From Paramuribaculum sp. (GTDB lineage: Bacteria > Bacteroidota > Bacteroidia > Bacteroidales > Muribaculaceae), in NCBI GenBank assembly GCA_022511125.1, contig JAFLSD010000001.1, positions 62,001 to 126,000 on the forward strand: a stretch of 64,000 bases of DNA. The letters run 5' to 3'. The notes beneath the pieces were generated by a model, which searched no databases, had not been told where the DNA came from, and saw nothing but the letters and a program-made list of their open reading frames with translations. A program made the position numbers and the translations under genes. Numbering within the stretch: position 1 is the stretch's first letter; the number at the start of each line of letters is the position of its first letter. This document shows, one piece after another, positions 36,163 through 45,161 of the stretch.

Positions 36163-37604
36163 TTTATTTCCGGTTTGTATAATATGTGCTTATAATACCA
36201 AAATGTATTTCCGTATTTACCTTCAAGTTCATTGTACATGCCACGTTTCAACAACGAATAGAAACCGCTGAACTCTTGGGCTGTTGCTTCGTCCCATTCC
36301 AAACCGAAATCGCTTAGCGGTTTAGCCTTAGGATCCAAGGTGTAGAGGAACACGGCTTCTCTGATATTCCGGCTTTTCATATCTTCCGAATTCAATATGG
36401 GCATAAGTTCATTTAGACTGTTGCTCATAAGCATTGCAGCAATAAGATATTGCCTTGTAATTTTGTTATCTGGATCAGCTTTATAGTTTTGAAAGAGATT
36501 AGGACGGAAATCATATATGTTCACCCAATTTATCGTCACGCTGTCGGGTACGGCATATCTTAACTCGTTCGGCTCGTCTCCACGCGCTTCACGCCTTATC
36601 TTTTCAGCTTCTTTTTTGTAAAAGAGACTCTGCCCTAACTTATCGGCAAACTTCTTTGCTACTTCAGGACGTCCCAACGCTACGTTGTAGCGTCCAAGAT
36701 TACGAAGATATTGAGCCGTTTCGCCCCATACGGTCATTCCTTCGAACGCCCACTGGTGAGCTGCGTTTATGTCGCCCGTTATTTCATGCGCCCAATGTCC
36801 GTGTTCCGTTTCCCTACTGTTACGACGCCATGGAAAAGCCAATGAATTAGCACCTACTTTCTGAGGAAAATCAAAGAGATGATCAATCAGTTCGCCTTTT
36901 TCCGCCAAGGCTATATTACGCAGATAGAGCATCAATCTGTTCACTCTCCCAGTTGACAGATACTGGCTGGTAATCTCTATGGCTTCGTCCCAGTTGCCTT
37001 TTTTAACCGCTCTTTCCGCTCTTATCATCGCACGTTCTTCGCGGTTATAATCTTTCATTTCTAACTTAAAGCCCACAAAGATATAGATGGCACACAGCGC
37101 CAATGGCATGATTATTTGCCATGTCTTCAATGATTGCTGAAGGATTTTCCCATTTCGTTTTCTGAATATGATGCGGATTGCTATCCAGATTAAGCCCAAT
37201 CCGACGAAACTTATCGCAACCCATGCCGGAGAATCTTCGATATCGTCCAATGTAAAATATAAAGCTACAGCAGCAATAACACCCAATTGAAATAAATCGC
37301 GCTTCCCTGTCAATCTGAATATTATCGATTCTATCATAAGATAAATGCAGGTGAGCATAGCTGCAACTATACTCGCCCCGAGCCAGGGGTAATAATAAAA
37401 TTGCACCATGAAAGCTCCGATATATGCCAATGGCCCTTCCCAATGGATTATATGATGATAATATTCCCGGCTGAAAAGGAAGAGTGAATGTTGCTCCTGA
37501 TAAAACAGAGCATGATCTTGCAGTGTCAGAAGCGATATCAGGACGCATACAAACAAAGCAACTGCCGTTATCAGTCTTATTATATTATATCTCATTTTCT
37601 TCAA
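36159..37604 (-). CDS. Multi-span membrane protein, DUF6057-like
   Basis: 481 residues. The N-terminal third has about five hydrophobic spans (starting IIRLITAVALFVCVLISLL), and the remaining two thirds form a soluble helical domain with TPR-like composition. I recognise it as the Bacteroidota DUF6057 type, commonly paired with a PD40/heme lipoprotein, as here with a four-base overlap. Function is unknown. It starts its own transcript, with a good promoter at 37628-37657. Confidence 0.65.
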   Translation of the reverse strand: MKKMRYNIIRLITAVALFVCVLISLLTLQDHALFYQEQHSLFLFSREYYHHIIHWEGPLAYIGAFMVQFYYYPWLGASIVAAMLTCIYLMIESIIFRLTGKRDLFQLGVIAAVALYFTLDDIEDSPAWVAISFVGLGLIWIAIRIIFRKRNGKILQQSLKTWQIIMPLALCAIYIFVGFKLEMKDYNREERAMIRAERAVKKGNWDEAIEITSQYLSTGRVNRLMLYLRNIALAEKGELIDHLFDFPQKVGANSLAFPWRRNSRETEHGHWAHEITGDINAAHQWAFEGMTVWGETAQYLRNLGRYNVALGRPEVAKKFADKLGQSLFYKKEAEKIRREARGDEPNELRYAVPDSVTINWVNIYDFRPNLFQNYKADPDNKITRQYLIAAMLMSNSLNELMPILNSEDMKSRNIREAVFLYTLDPKAKPLSDFGLEWDEATAQEFSGFYSLLKRGMYNELEGKYGNTFWYYKHILYKPEIK

Positions 37605-37627
37605 CTTATATCATGAAATATTATATG

Positions 37628-37657
37628 CAAAATTACAAAACTAAATCCATTTCCCAA
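37628..37657 (-). promoter_or_regulatory. Promoter of the DUF6057-PD40-GH20 operon
   Basis: On the minus strand, TTG (37655-37657), 19 bases, then TAATTTTG (37628-37635). Initiation near 37622 would leave a leader of only about 18 bases. It makes these three genes independent of the upstream GH3. Confidence 0.6.
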
Positions 37658-37737
37658 TTCTATCCTCCTAAAATAACATCCTTTTGCAATGTTAACCAGA
37701 TTTGTAATAACCATACTTATCTTTAATCCTGAAGAAA

Positions 37738-37764
37738 GAGGATGCCTCGTCCTAAGACATCCTC
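37738..37764 (-). terminator. Hairpin terminator after GH3
   Basis: GAGGATG (37738-37744) pairs with CATCCTC (37758-37764). On the minus strand TTTCTTC follows the stem. It lies 30 bases after the GH3 stop and just before the next promoter. Confidence 0.6.
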
Positions 37765-37793
37765 CGCTAAATATATCACCTGATCGAAATCAG

Positions 37794-40124
37794 TTATGGA
37801 CAATCTATTTCAATGATGGTTTCTTCAAGATGCAAAAGTTTTTGAGTTTTCCAGTATTGATTTTTTTCTAATATATATTTTCCACAAGCGCGAATGTCTT
37901 CAACATTAGCCCCGAAACATATATCATACTTACCTGAAGCGGCCACCCATTCCGTATTCTTATCGTCGTAGGAGGCGAGTTCATAATTGCTTATTTTAAA
38001 TTTCAGAATCTGACTTTCTCCTGGCTTTAGTTCCCTGGTCTTAGCAAATCCCTTAAGCTCTCTCCGTGGTTTTTTCATGTTAGTTTGGGGTGCGCTTATA
38101 TACAGTTGAACCACTTCTTTACCCTCTCTTTCGCCCGTATTCGTTATTTTAACAGACGCTTCTATTCCATCTTTTATGACTTTTACTGTCGGATTGGAAT
38201 AGCTGAAATTAGTATAGCTCAAACCGAAACCGAATGGGTAGGACACCTCCTCGTCAGCTGTATTGAAAAATCTGTAACCCACCCAGATTCCTTCTTGATA
38301 ATCGGTATAATCGACATTAGGGCGCAAAGCGTTACCTTTTCGCGTATTTATAATGGAACTTTCCGAATTGTAGGCAACCGGGAAATTCTTCGACGACGGA
38401 TGATCCATCACGCTGATGGGAAATGTCATCGGAAGTTTACCGGAAGGATTGACCTTTCCAGTCAGAACCTCAACTATAGCATTTGCTCCTTCTTGACCGG
38501 GAGTCCATGGCAGAAGAATAGCGTCGGCAAAATGCCTCCAGGAATTGGTCTCTATGACTCCGCTAACATTTAATATGACTATTACTTTCTTCCCTTGTGC
38601 ATGAAAGGCTTTATTTACTTTAGCTAATAGATTTCTCTCTGTTTGATTCAATTCGAAATCATTTTCTATAACTCTGTCGGAACCCTCACCGGCATTGCGA
38701 CCAATGATTATTATGGCTACATCATTGCATTTCGACTCAAGTTCTATGGCTTTCTCCGGAATTTCAATTTCCGGTGAATTCATATCTCCGAGCCAATAAT
38801 GAATATTGGTATTTGTTAGAGCCCCTTCAGCTTCCTTGAGTTCAAGATTGAGTCTGTAAAAATTCATAAGAGTTGAATCAACTGCAAAACCTGCATTTTG
38901 CAATGCTTCTTTCATGTTCACTACATACGGTTTATTGACGTGGGCAGCCCCTCTTCCTCCAGGAATGAAATCAAGCGAGCTAATACCATAAAGAGCAACT
39001 TTCAGCCCTGGATTCAATGGCAATGTAAGTTCTTCATTCTTAAGGAGAACCATTGATTCGGCAGCTCCTTTACGGGCAATACGAGCATGAGCTTGCAAAT
39101 CAGGATTGTTTGTAAAAGCATAGTTTCTGAACGAAGGGGATTTAAGGATATATTCCAACACATGTTTTACGTTCCTATCTACATCCTCTATAGATAGGTC
39201 GAGAGATTTCACCGCATTGACAATCCTTTCTATCTCTTCCTGAAACCCCGGTTCCATTAGATCGTTCCCCGCTTTGACAGCTTTAACGGTGCCGTCATAA
39301 AAACCCCAATCGGTCATTACCATTCCGTCATATTCCCATTCTTCGCGGAGCAAATGAGTCAGCAGATCTTTTTTCTGCTGTGTATAATCTCCGTTAAGCA
39401 TATTATAAGATGCCATGATAGTCCATGGTTTCGACTCTTTGAGGGCTATTTCGAAATTTTTAAGGTAAATCTCGCGAAGTGCTCTTTCTCCTACTCTGGA
39501 ATCATTTGCCAATCGATTTGTTTCCTGATTGTTAGCCGCAAAATGTTTCATCGACGTTCCTACGCCGTTGCTTTGTATGCCCCTTACGAAGGCGGCCGCC
39601 ATTTTCCCCGATAAGACTGGGTCTTCTGAATAATATTCAAAATTTCTTCCGTTTAAAGGATTACGATGAATATTCATGCCCGGTGCCAGCAGCACATCTA
39701 CTCCATATTCCAATACCTCGTTGCCCATTGCCTTAGCCACTTCTTCCATTAACTCCGTATCCCATGAGCTTGCCATAAGAGTACCGGTCGGGAAACAGGT
39801 GGCATAAAATGTAGAATCCGTACCTTTCCTTTTCGGATCTATCCTAACACCTGCGGGACCATCAGCCAGAACGGTTCCTGGAATCCCCAGTCTTTCTATG
39901 GGACGTGTTGTCCCCGCAGCTCCAGGCACTCTTGTCGCTACACCAGTAGGAATGCCGTCGATAACAACTGCCTTTGCACCTCCAACAAGTAGCGTAGCCT
40001 TCTCTTCCAAAGTCATGACGCTGATAATCGAATCAACATTAGCTACATTAAGCTTTGTCTGTGCTTGAGCCGCAAATAGAAAATATATCGATAAAAAACT
40101 GATTCCAAACCTTTTCATATCCAT
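37794..40124 (-). CDS. GH3 beta-glycosidase, secreted
   Basis: 776 residues with an N-terminal signal peptide (cleavage near AQA-QTK). The GH3 N domain has KHFAANNQETNR and the nucleophile motif MTDWGF with Asp272. The C domain has LLKNEELTLPL and ILNVSGVIETN, and a fibronectin-III-like end contains PRRELKGFAKT. GH3 enzymes cleave beta-glucosides, beta-xylosides or beta-N-acetylglucosaminides; the motifs fit the beta-glucosidase branch. It follows the second susCD pair, separated by a strong hairpin, and probably acts on the imported glycan in the periplasm. Confidence 0.93.
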   Translation of the reverse strand: MDMKRFGISFLSIYFLFAAQAQTKLNVANVDSIISVMTLEEKATLLVGGAKAVVIDGIPTGVATRVPGAAGTTRPIERLGIPGTVLADGPAGVRIDPKRKGTDSTFYATCFPTGTLMASSWDTELMEEVAKAMGNEVLEYGVDVLLAPGMNIHRNPLNGRNFEYYSEDPVLSGKMAAAFVRGIQSNGVGTSMKHFAANNQETNRLANDSRVGERALREIYLKNFEIALKESKPWTIMASYNMLNGDYTQQKKDLLTHLLREEWEYDGMVMTDWGFYDGTVKAVKAGNDLMEPGFQEEIERIVNAVKSLDLSIEDVDRNVKHVLEYILKSPSFRNYAFTNNPDLQAHARIARKGAAESMVLLKNEELTLPLNPGLKVALYGISSLDFIPGGRGAAHVNKPYVVNMKEALQNAGFAVDSTLMNFYRLNLELKEAEGALTNTNIHYWLGDMNSPEIEIPEKAIELESKCNDVAIIIIGRNAGEGSDRVIENDFELNQTERNLLAKVNKAFHAQGKKVIVILNVSGVIETNSWRHFADAILLPWTPGQEGANAIVEVLTGKVNPSGKLPMTFPISVMDHPSSKNFPVAYNSESSIINTRKGNALRPNVDYTDYQEGIWVGYRFFNTADEEVSYPFGFGLSYTNFSYSNPTVKVIKDGIEASVKITNTGEREGKEVVQLYISAPQTNMKKPRRELKGFAKTRELKPGESQILKFKISNYELASYDDKNTEWVAASGKYDICFGANVEDIRACGKYILEKNQYWKTQKLLHLEETIIEIDCP

Positions 40125-40168
40125 AATTTCTTGTTTCTATAAAAATAGTGAATCTTCTCCCTATTTAA

Positions 40169-40201
40169 AAATCGGGTGGAAGGAATCCTTCCACCCGATT
40201 T
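40169..40201 (-). terminator. Strong hairpin between susD and GH3
   Basis: A 33-base inverted repeat: 16 bases (40169-40184) are the reverse complement of 16 bases (40186-40201) around one central base. On the minus strand it is followed by TTTTT. It lies 60 bases after the susD stop and 45 bases before the GH3 start, so it may end the susCD message or allow partial read-through. Confidence 0.8.
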
Positions 40202-40260
40202 CACGAGCCACTATTAAACCTTATATTAACTAACAATTTGTTGTTGTTATTCCAATACGC

Positions 40261-41964
40261 TTAATATCCAGGATTCTGTGTCAGATTCGGATTCAAGTCT
40301 ATCTGAGCCTGAGGAATCGGGAACAGGTAATTGTGAGATTGATATCTTATGATCTGGTCTGTAACGAGGATATTGTCTCCTACATAGAGATCGCATACCT
40401 GACCGTTGTCTTCAGGTTTAGCAGCTGCGGGATCCTGACGGATTGTGAACGCAAAACCATAGCGATCGGCGTTAAGTACGTCAGTTGCGATATTCCAGCG
40501 ACGTGCATCCCACTGACGGTGGTCACCTTCAAATCCGAATTCTACACGGAATTCATTACGGATTCTCTGACGAAGCGCATCCTGACTTCCGCAATAAGTG
40601 GGAAGGCTTGCATCGGTGTTCTGCAATGCAGGCATACCCACACGTGCACGCACTTTATTCACAGCTGCAAATGCTTCGGGATCAAGCGGAGACAACTCGT
40701 TCTTAGCTTCGGCAAACATCAGGAGCACCTCTGTATAGCGCATGTTCGAAGAAGCAACGGTGTGATCCCAACCGTCTGTTTCGGGATATACGTCAGGGTT
40801 GAGCCATTTTCTCGCATGATAGCCTGTCAATGTGGCGTCACCACAAGCGTTGGCATAGGTATAGAGTGCTCTTACACCTGAAGAAGGAAGAGGAGCTGTA
40901 TTCACAGTCAGACCGTAAACTTCCTGCCCGGAGAAAATCACGTTTGTTGCAAGTCGCGGGTCGCGGTTCAGCATAGGCTGTAAAGGATCGTAAATTTTCG
41001 ATTCTGCAATAGGAGCACCTTCTACATCCTCGAAACAATCTACATAGCTCTGTGTCGGATTCGTTCCGCCCCAGCCTATCGTAGGATAGCATTCGAAACC
41101 GATGAAATAAGAGCCGTTGATACCTGCGATATTGTATCTTGTCAAAAGACTTTCATTGGAATTGTCGATATTTCTGTCCCAGAACATTGACGAATAGTTA
41201 CCTGTATAGTCCTTTGCCGTTCCCGAATAACTACCGTCATAAAGATCGTAATAACCCGAGTTGATAACTGCTTGTGCTGCGGTCATAGCTGTCTGATAAC
41301 CCTCCGCAACGTAATGCTGGCATGCAGGATTAGCGAAATAAAGAGCTATTTTAGCTTTGAAAGCCTGCGCAGTCTGCTGATTTACACGTCCGTTGGTAGT
41401 ATATGCGGGGAGCATCTGGATAGCTTTGTCGAAGTCCGACATTACGTTATTGTAAACAGTCTTCCAATCGGTACGGACGATACCTTCCTGATCTTCCAGT
41501 GTCAAAGGCTCCGAAACATAAGGAACGTCGCCGAATTGTCTGATCAGGTCTGAATAAATCAGAGCGCGGAAGAAATAAGCTTGTCCCAGGATATTGTTTT
41601 TCTGAGATTCGGTGATATTCTCCACTCTGTCGATGTTAGCGAACACCAAGTTGGCATAGCGGATATAGGTGTATTCGTTACTCCAACTGAAATCAGCGGC
41701 ATCCCATACGCCATGGGCACGGTTTTCCACAGCCCATTTGATACCGTGAACGGCATTGTCCGTATACACGTCCTCGTCATTCTGCCATATTGCCTCCGGC
41801 AGATAGTTGTAGAGGATCGAAACTCCCTGTTCCGCGTCGTTTACGGTTTGCCACATCGTTGCATCGGATTTCTGAGCCAAGGGAGCTGTGTCCAGATCCA
41901 CACATGAGCTGACACTAAAAGCCAGTCCTGCTGCGGCTATGATACTGATATATTTATTTTTCAT
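40261..41964 (-). CDS. SusD/RagB-family glycan-binding lipoprotein
   Basis: 567 residues with a lipoprotein signal peptide (lipobox SVSSC, Cys21) and N-terminal VDLDTAPLAQKSD. SusD-type TPR helices carry AYFFRALIYSDLIRQFGDVP. The C-terminus has MRYTEVLLMFAEAKNEL, FRVEFGFEGDHRQWDARRW and the ending FPIPQAQIDLNPNLTQNPGY. SusD proteins sit on the cell surface as lids of SusC transporters and bind the incoming glycan or peptide. It lies 11 bases after its susC partner. Confidence 0.94.
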   Translation of the reverse strand: MKNKYISIIAAAGLAFSVSSCVDLDTAPLAQKSDATMWQTVNDAEQGVSILYNYLPEAIWQNDEDVYTDNAVHGIKWAVENRAHGVWDAADFSWSNEYTYIRYANLVFANIDRVENITESQKNNILGQAYFFRALIYSDLIRQFGDVPYVSEPLTLEDQEGIVRTDWKTVYNNVMSDFDKAIQMLPAYTTNGRVNQQTAQAFKAKIALYFANPACQHYVAEGYQTAMTAAQAVINSGYYDLYDGSYSGTAKDYTGNYSSMFWDRNIDNSNESLLTRYNIAGINGSYFIGFECYPTIGWGGTNPTQSYVDCFEDVEGAPIAESKIYDPLQPMLNRDPRLATNVIFSGQEVYGLTVNTAPLPSSGVRALYTYANACGDATLTGYHARKWLNPDVYPETDGWDHTVASSNMRYTEVLLMFAEAKNELSPLDPEAFAAVNKVRARVGMPALQNTDASLPTYCGSQDALRQRIRNEFRVEFGFEGDHRQWDARRWNIATDVLNADRYGFAFTIRQDPAAAKPEDNGQVCDLYVGDNILVTDQIIRYQSHNYLFPIPQAQIDLNPNLTQNPGY

Positions 41965-41975
41965 CGTTTTTTTAA

Positions 41976-44900
41976 TTAAAATGTTACTCTTAGACCCAAT
42001 GAAAGTTTTCTTACGTTCGAGTAGTAAGCACCACGGCCTGCCGGAGCTTCAGGATCGATATCTTTCTTGAAGATAGAAGAAAAAGTCAGAAGGTTTTCAC
42101 CGTTGAAATAAACGCGAACCTTATTGATTCCTATTTTTTCGGTCACTTTAGTCGGAATTGAATAACCTAAAGTCAAGTTCTTAAGACGTACATAGCTTGC
42201 GTCTTCACACCAGAATGAGTTGGTCACTACGTCAGGCGACTGTGAAGAGTTGTCATACAGACGCGGATATGTGCCGTTAGGATTTTCCGGAGTCCAACGT
42301 TGTTTCATCTGCCATACGTTCATCGTACCGTTGTTGTAGAATGCTTGTGTGGCTTCTGCAGTCATATAGCGTTCGTAATCGAAAGCACCTTGCCACAACA
42401 TCGAGAAGTCGAAATCGCGGTAAGTCACGCCTACGTTGATACCGCCCATCCAAGTCGGATTAGTCTTACCCATCACAGTGCGGTCATCGGCTGTGATTCT
42501 GCCGTCGCCGTTAAGGTCTTTAAATCTGAGGTTACCCGGTTTTTCAGTTCCTGTGCGGAGAGGACCGGCATCCACTTCGGCCTGATTTTTGAATATACCG
42601 TCGCAGATATAACCATAGTACGAGCCGATAGCTTCACCTTCGAGATACCACTGGAGGTTGTCGTTCGGATTCGGACCTTCTGTTCCACTCAGATTAGTAA
42701 TTTCATTGTGGTTGTAACCCAGATTCAGAGTCACATTGTAACCCCATTGACCTATGCGGTTATTATGGCCGATAGTGATGTCAACACCCTTGTTTTCGAC
42801 AGCACCGGCATTCTGAATTGGAGCCGATACTCCGAGAACTGACTGTATGGGCAGGTTAAGAAGCATGTCGTTTGTAGTCTTCTTATAGAGAGAGCCTTCG
42901 AAAGTCAACTTATTGTTGAAGAACGAAGCTTCGATACCAAGTTCGAGGTTTGTTACGGTAGCCCATTTCAGACTCTTGTTCACATAGCGGCTCTCGTAAA
43001 GAGCTGTGTACTGATTAGGACCGATGAGCATCGGATCATACGAATAAGTGGCAACCGTGGGATAGTAATCGTCGCCAAGCTCTTCATTACCCGTACGACC
43101 CCAACCTAAACGGAGCTTCAATTGGCTGAGCCAATCGCGAGTTCCTTCCATGAAAGATTCCTGAGAAATACGCCATGCTGCAGATACGGCGGGGAAATAA
43201 CCCCAACGATTCTGTTTTGCAAAACGTGAAGATGCGTCAGCGCGGAAGTTAGCTTCAAAAAGATAACGGCTCATAAAGTCATACTGAATGCGGCCGAACC
43301 ATGACTGTCTCGTCAGGTCGTAACCACCGTCACTGTTCGACATACCGTCTTCGTCCAACGAACCGAGCACCTGGTCGAGAGCGTTGTCGCCACCGCCTGT
43401 ACGGCTCAGACCTGAGTAACGATACATATAACGCTGCGATTCATAACCGACGAGTACGCCGATGTTATGTTTGTCGTCTATAGTCACGTTGTAATTACCT
43501 GTCAACTGATAAGTCATCCAGTCCCAGTTATAGTAATATCTCGAACCCGTACGTGTTCCGTTGTCACCATTATTGAAACCGCCGTCATATTCCAGAATCT
43601 TACGGAAAGCGTAATTGTCCTGATAGTCATGACGCCATGAGAACAACGGTTTGATCGACAGACCCTTGAACGGAGTTACGATTGCATAGAAATTAGTAAA
43701 CAACTGGTCGTTTTTGATTTTGCGTATACCTGTCGAATAATCCAATTCTGCTATCGGGTTCTGCATACCGCCGGGAGAAAGGAGGTTGCCTTCCGAATCA
43801 TAAGGGCTGTATGCCGCATTGAGACGGTTAACATGCTGTACCAATCCTGAAGTTGTAGTATAACCGTCCTTTGAGATACCTCTGTAGAAAGATGTCTGAA
43901 TTCCGAAAGTCAACCATTTTTTCAACTGCGATTCCAGATTTACGCGTGCGTTATAACGGTTGTATTCGTTTTGAGATACCATACCTCCCTGATAGAGATA
44001 ACCTAACGATGCCATATAGGTAGTGTTGGCCGAACCGCCGTTTATCTGGATCGTATGAGCTGTTTCTGTGCTGTTGGACTTGAATGTCTGCTTCCACCAA
44101 TCAGTTCCTTTGGGATCCAATTGACCGCTATCATACTGAGCTAACTGAGCGTCCCAAGCCGATACGTCTGCGTTCGGATTCACGTTCAGCAATGCCTCGC
44201 GTTTCAGGAAAGTGTAATCGCGTGCATTAACCGGATGCAGTCTTGCTACAGGAGAAGCGAAGCTAACCGTACCGTTATAAGTTATTGTAGCTGCTGTGTT
44301 AAGGCGTCCCTTTTTCGTTGTGATAAGGATCACACCGTTAGCTGCCTGTACACCGTAGATCGCTGCAGAAGCAGCATCTTTAAGAACTGAAATGTTCTCC
44401 ACGTCCTGAGGGTCGATATTGTTCATCGAACCGGGGACGCCGTCTACGATTACCAGCGGAGATGCCGAGTTGATAGTATTGTTACCGCGGATAGTAATAG
44501 AACCGGTCTGGCTACCCGGAGCACCTGAACTTTGAACTACTACAACACCCGGCATTTCACCTGCCATTGCAGCAGAGATGGATGCCACTGAACGGTCTTC
44601 CAAAGCGGCTGCATTCATCGAAGAAACAGCACCCGTCACGTTAGCTTTCTTCTGTACGCCGTAACCTATCACAACAACTTCGTCAAGGATGTTTTCATCC
44701 TCGTGAAGAGTGAAGTATAGATTCGCACCGTTCCAAACTTGTTGTTCTTTCTGGTAACCGATCAAGGTTACTTCAATCGTAGCACCTTTTTCCACTCCCC
44801 TGAGTGTGAATTGGCCGTCAATGTTTGTCATTGCGCCGTTAGATGTGCCAGAGACTCTTACTGTGGCTCCCACCATCGGTTCGCCGTTCTGATCGAACAC

Positions 44901-45023
44901 TTGACCGACACAGGTGCCTGACTGCTGCTCGGCAGCAGTAACTACTTGAGCATCAAATAAATTACCCCCCCCCATGCAAAGGAGCGCAATTGCCAATGCC
45001 CTTGTTAAAATTCGTTTTGGCAT
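41976..45023 (-). CDS. SusC/RagA-family TonB-dependent transporter with G9 tract
   Basis: 1015 residues. After a signal peptide it has a CarboxypepD-like N-terminal domain (GQVFDQNGEPMVGATVRVSG), the SusC motif LDEVVVIGYGVQKKANVTGA, a plug with LVIVDGVPGSMNNIDPQDVENISVLKDAASAAIYG, and a 22-strand barrel ending RLGLRVTF-like in LSLGLRVTF. It imports oligosaccharides with SusD and TonB. The signal-peptide region contains nine consecutive G (44965-44973 on the other strand) encoding Met17 to Gly20. Loss or gain of one base there would give an early stop. It pairs with the SusD gene 11 bases downstream. Confidence 0.93.
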   Translation of the reverse strand: MPKRILTRALAIALLCMGGGNLFDAQVVTAAEQQSGTCVGQVFDQNGEPMVGATVRVSGTSNGAMTNIDGQFTLRGVEKGATIEVTLIGYQKEQQVWNGANLYFTLHEDENILDEVVVIGYGVQKKANVTGAVSSMNAAALEDRSVASISAAMAGEMPGVVVVQSSGAPGSQTGSITIRGNNTINSASPLVIVDGVPGSMNNIDPQDVENISVLKDAASAAIYGVQAANGVILITTKKGRLNTAATITYNGTVSFASPVARLHPVNARDYTFLKREALLNVNPNADVSAWDAQLAQYDSGQLDPKGTDWWKQTFKSNSTETAHTIQINGGSANTTYMASLGYLYQGGMVSQNEYNRYNARVNLESQLKKWLTFGIQTSFYRGISKDGYTTTSGLVQHVNRLNAAYSPYDSEGNLLSPGGMQNPIAELDYSTGIRKIKNDQLFTNFYAIVTPFKGLSIKPLFSWRHDYQDNYAFRKILEYDGGFNNGDNGTRTGSRYYYNWDWMTYQLTGNYNVTIDDKHNIGVLVGYESQRYMYRYSGLSRTGGGDNALDQVLGSLDEDGMSNSDGGYDLTRQSWFGRIQYDFMSRYLFEANFRADASSRFAKQNRWGYFPAVSAAWRISQESFMEGTRDWLSQLKLRLGWGRTGNEELGDDYYPTVATYSYDPMLIGPNQYTALYESRYVNKSLKWATVTNLELGIEASFFNNKLTFEGSLYKKTTNDMLLNLPIQSVLGVSAPIQNAGAVENKGVDITIGHNNRIGQWGYNVTLNLGYNHNEITNLSGTEGPNPNDNLQWYLEGEAIGSYYGYICDGIFKNQAEVDAGPLRTGTEKPGNLRFKDLNGDGRITADDRTVMGKTNPTWMGGINVGVTYRDFDFSMLWQGAFDYERYMTAEATQAFYNNGTMNVWQMKQRWTPENPNGTYPRLYDNSSQSPDVVTNSFWCEDASYVRLKNLTLGYSIPTKVTEKIGINKVRVYFNGENLLTFSSIFKKDIDPEAPAGRGAYYSNVRKLSLGLRVTF
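44965..44973 (-). repeat. Nine-G homopolymer inside the susC signal-peptide coding region
   Basis: Nine G in a row on the coding strand span codons 17-20 (ATG GGG GGG GGT). One extra G makes the fourth codon after this ATG a TAA. One fewer G leads to TAG eight codons further on. It is the only G/C run of this length I noticed in the window. Confidence 0.85.
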
Positions 45024-45078
45024 TTTTAATAAGATTTTGGTTATTAAATAGATTATTGATTGGTTTGTTAAGCAGCGG

Positions 45079-45086
45079 CAAATTTA
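45079..45086 (-). promoter_or_regulatory. -7 element before the second susC
   Basis: The minus strand reads TAAATTTG, about 55 bases upstream of the susC ATG. The -33 position lies in an A/T tract without TTG, as expected for a promoter needing an activator or an ECF sigma factor. No such regulator gene is adjacent. Confidence 0.35.
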
Positions 45087-45161
45087 TAAAAAAATATTAA
45101 AAAAATCTCTTTTTTTATTTTTTTTCTAACCGGTATAATATTTTTTTTCGGGTTATGTTGG

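Noticed and set aside
37066-37548. Frames of about 160 codons within the DUF6057-like gene
   Set aside because: Overlap the membrane-protein gene in another frame on the same strand, with no independent support.
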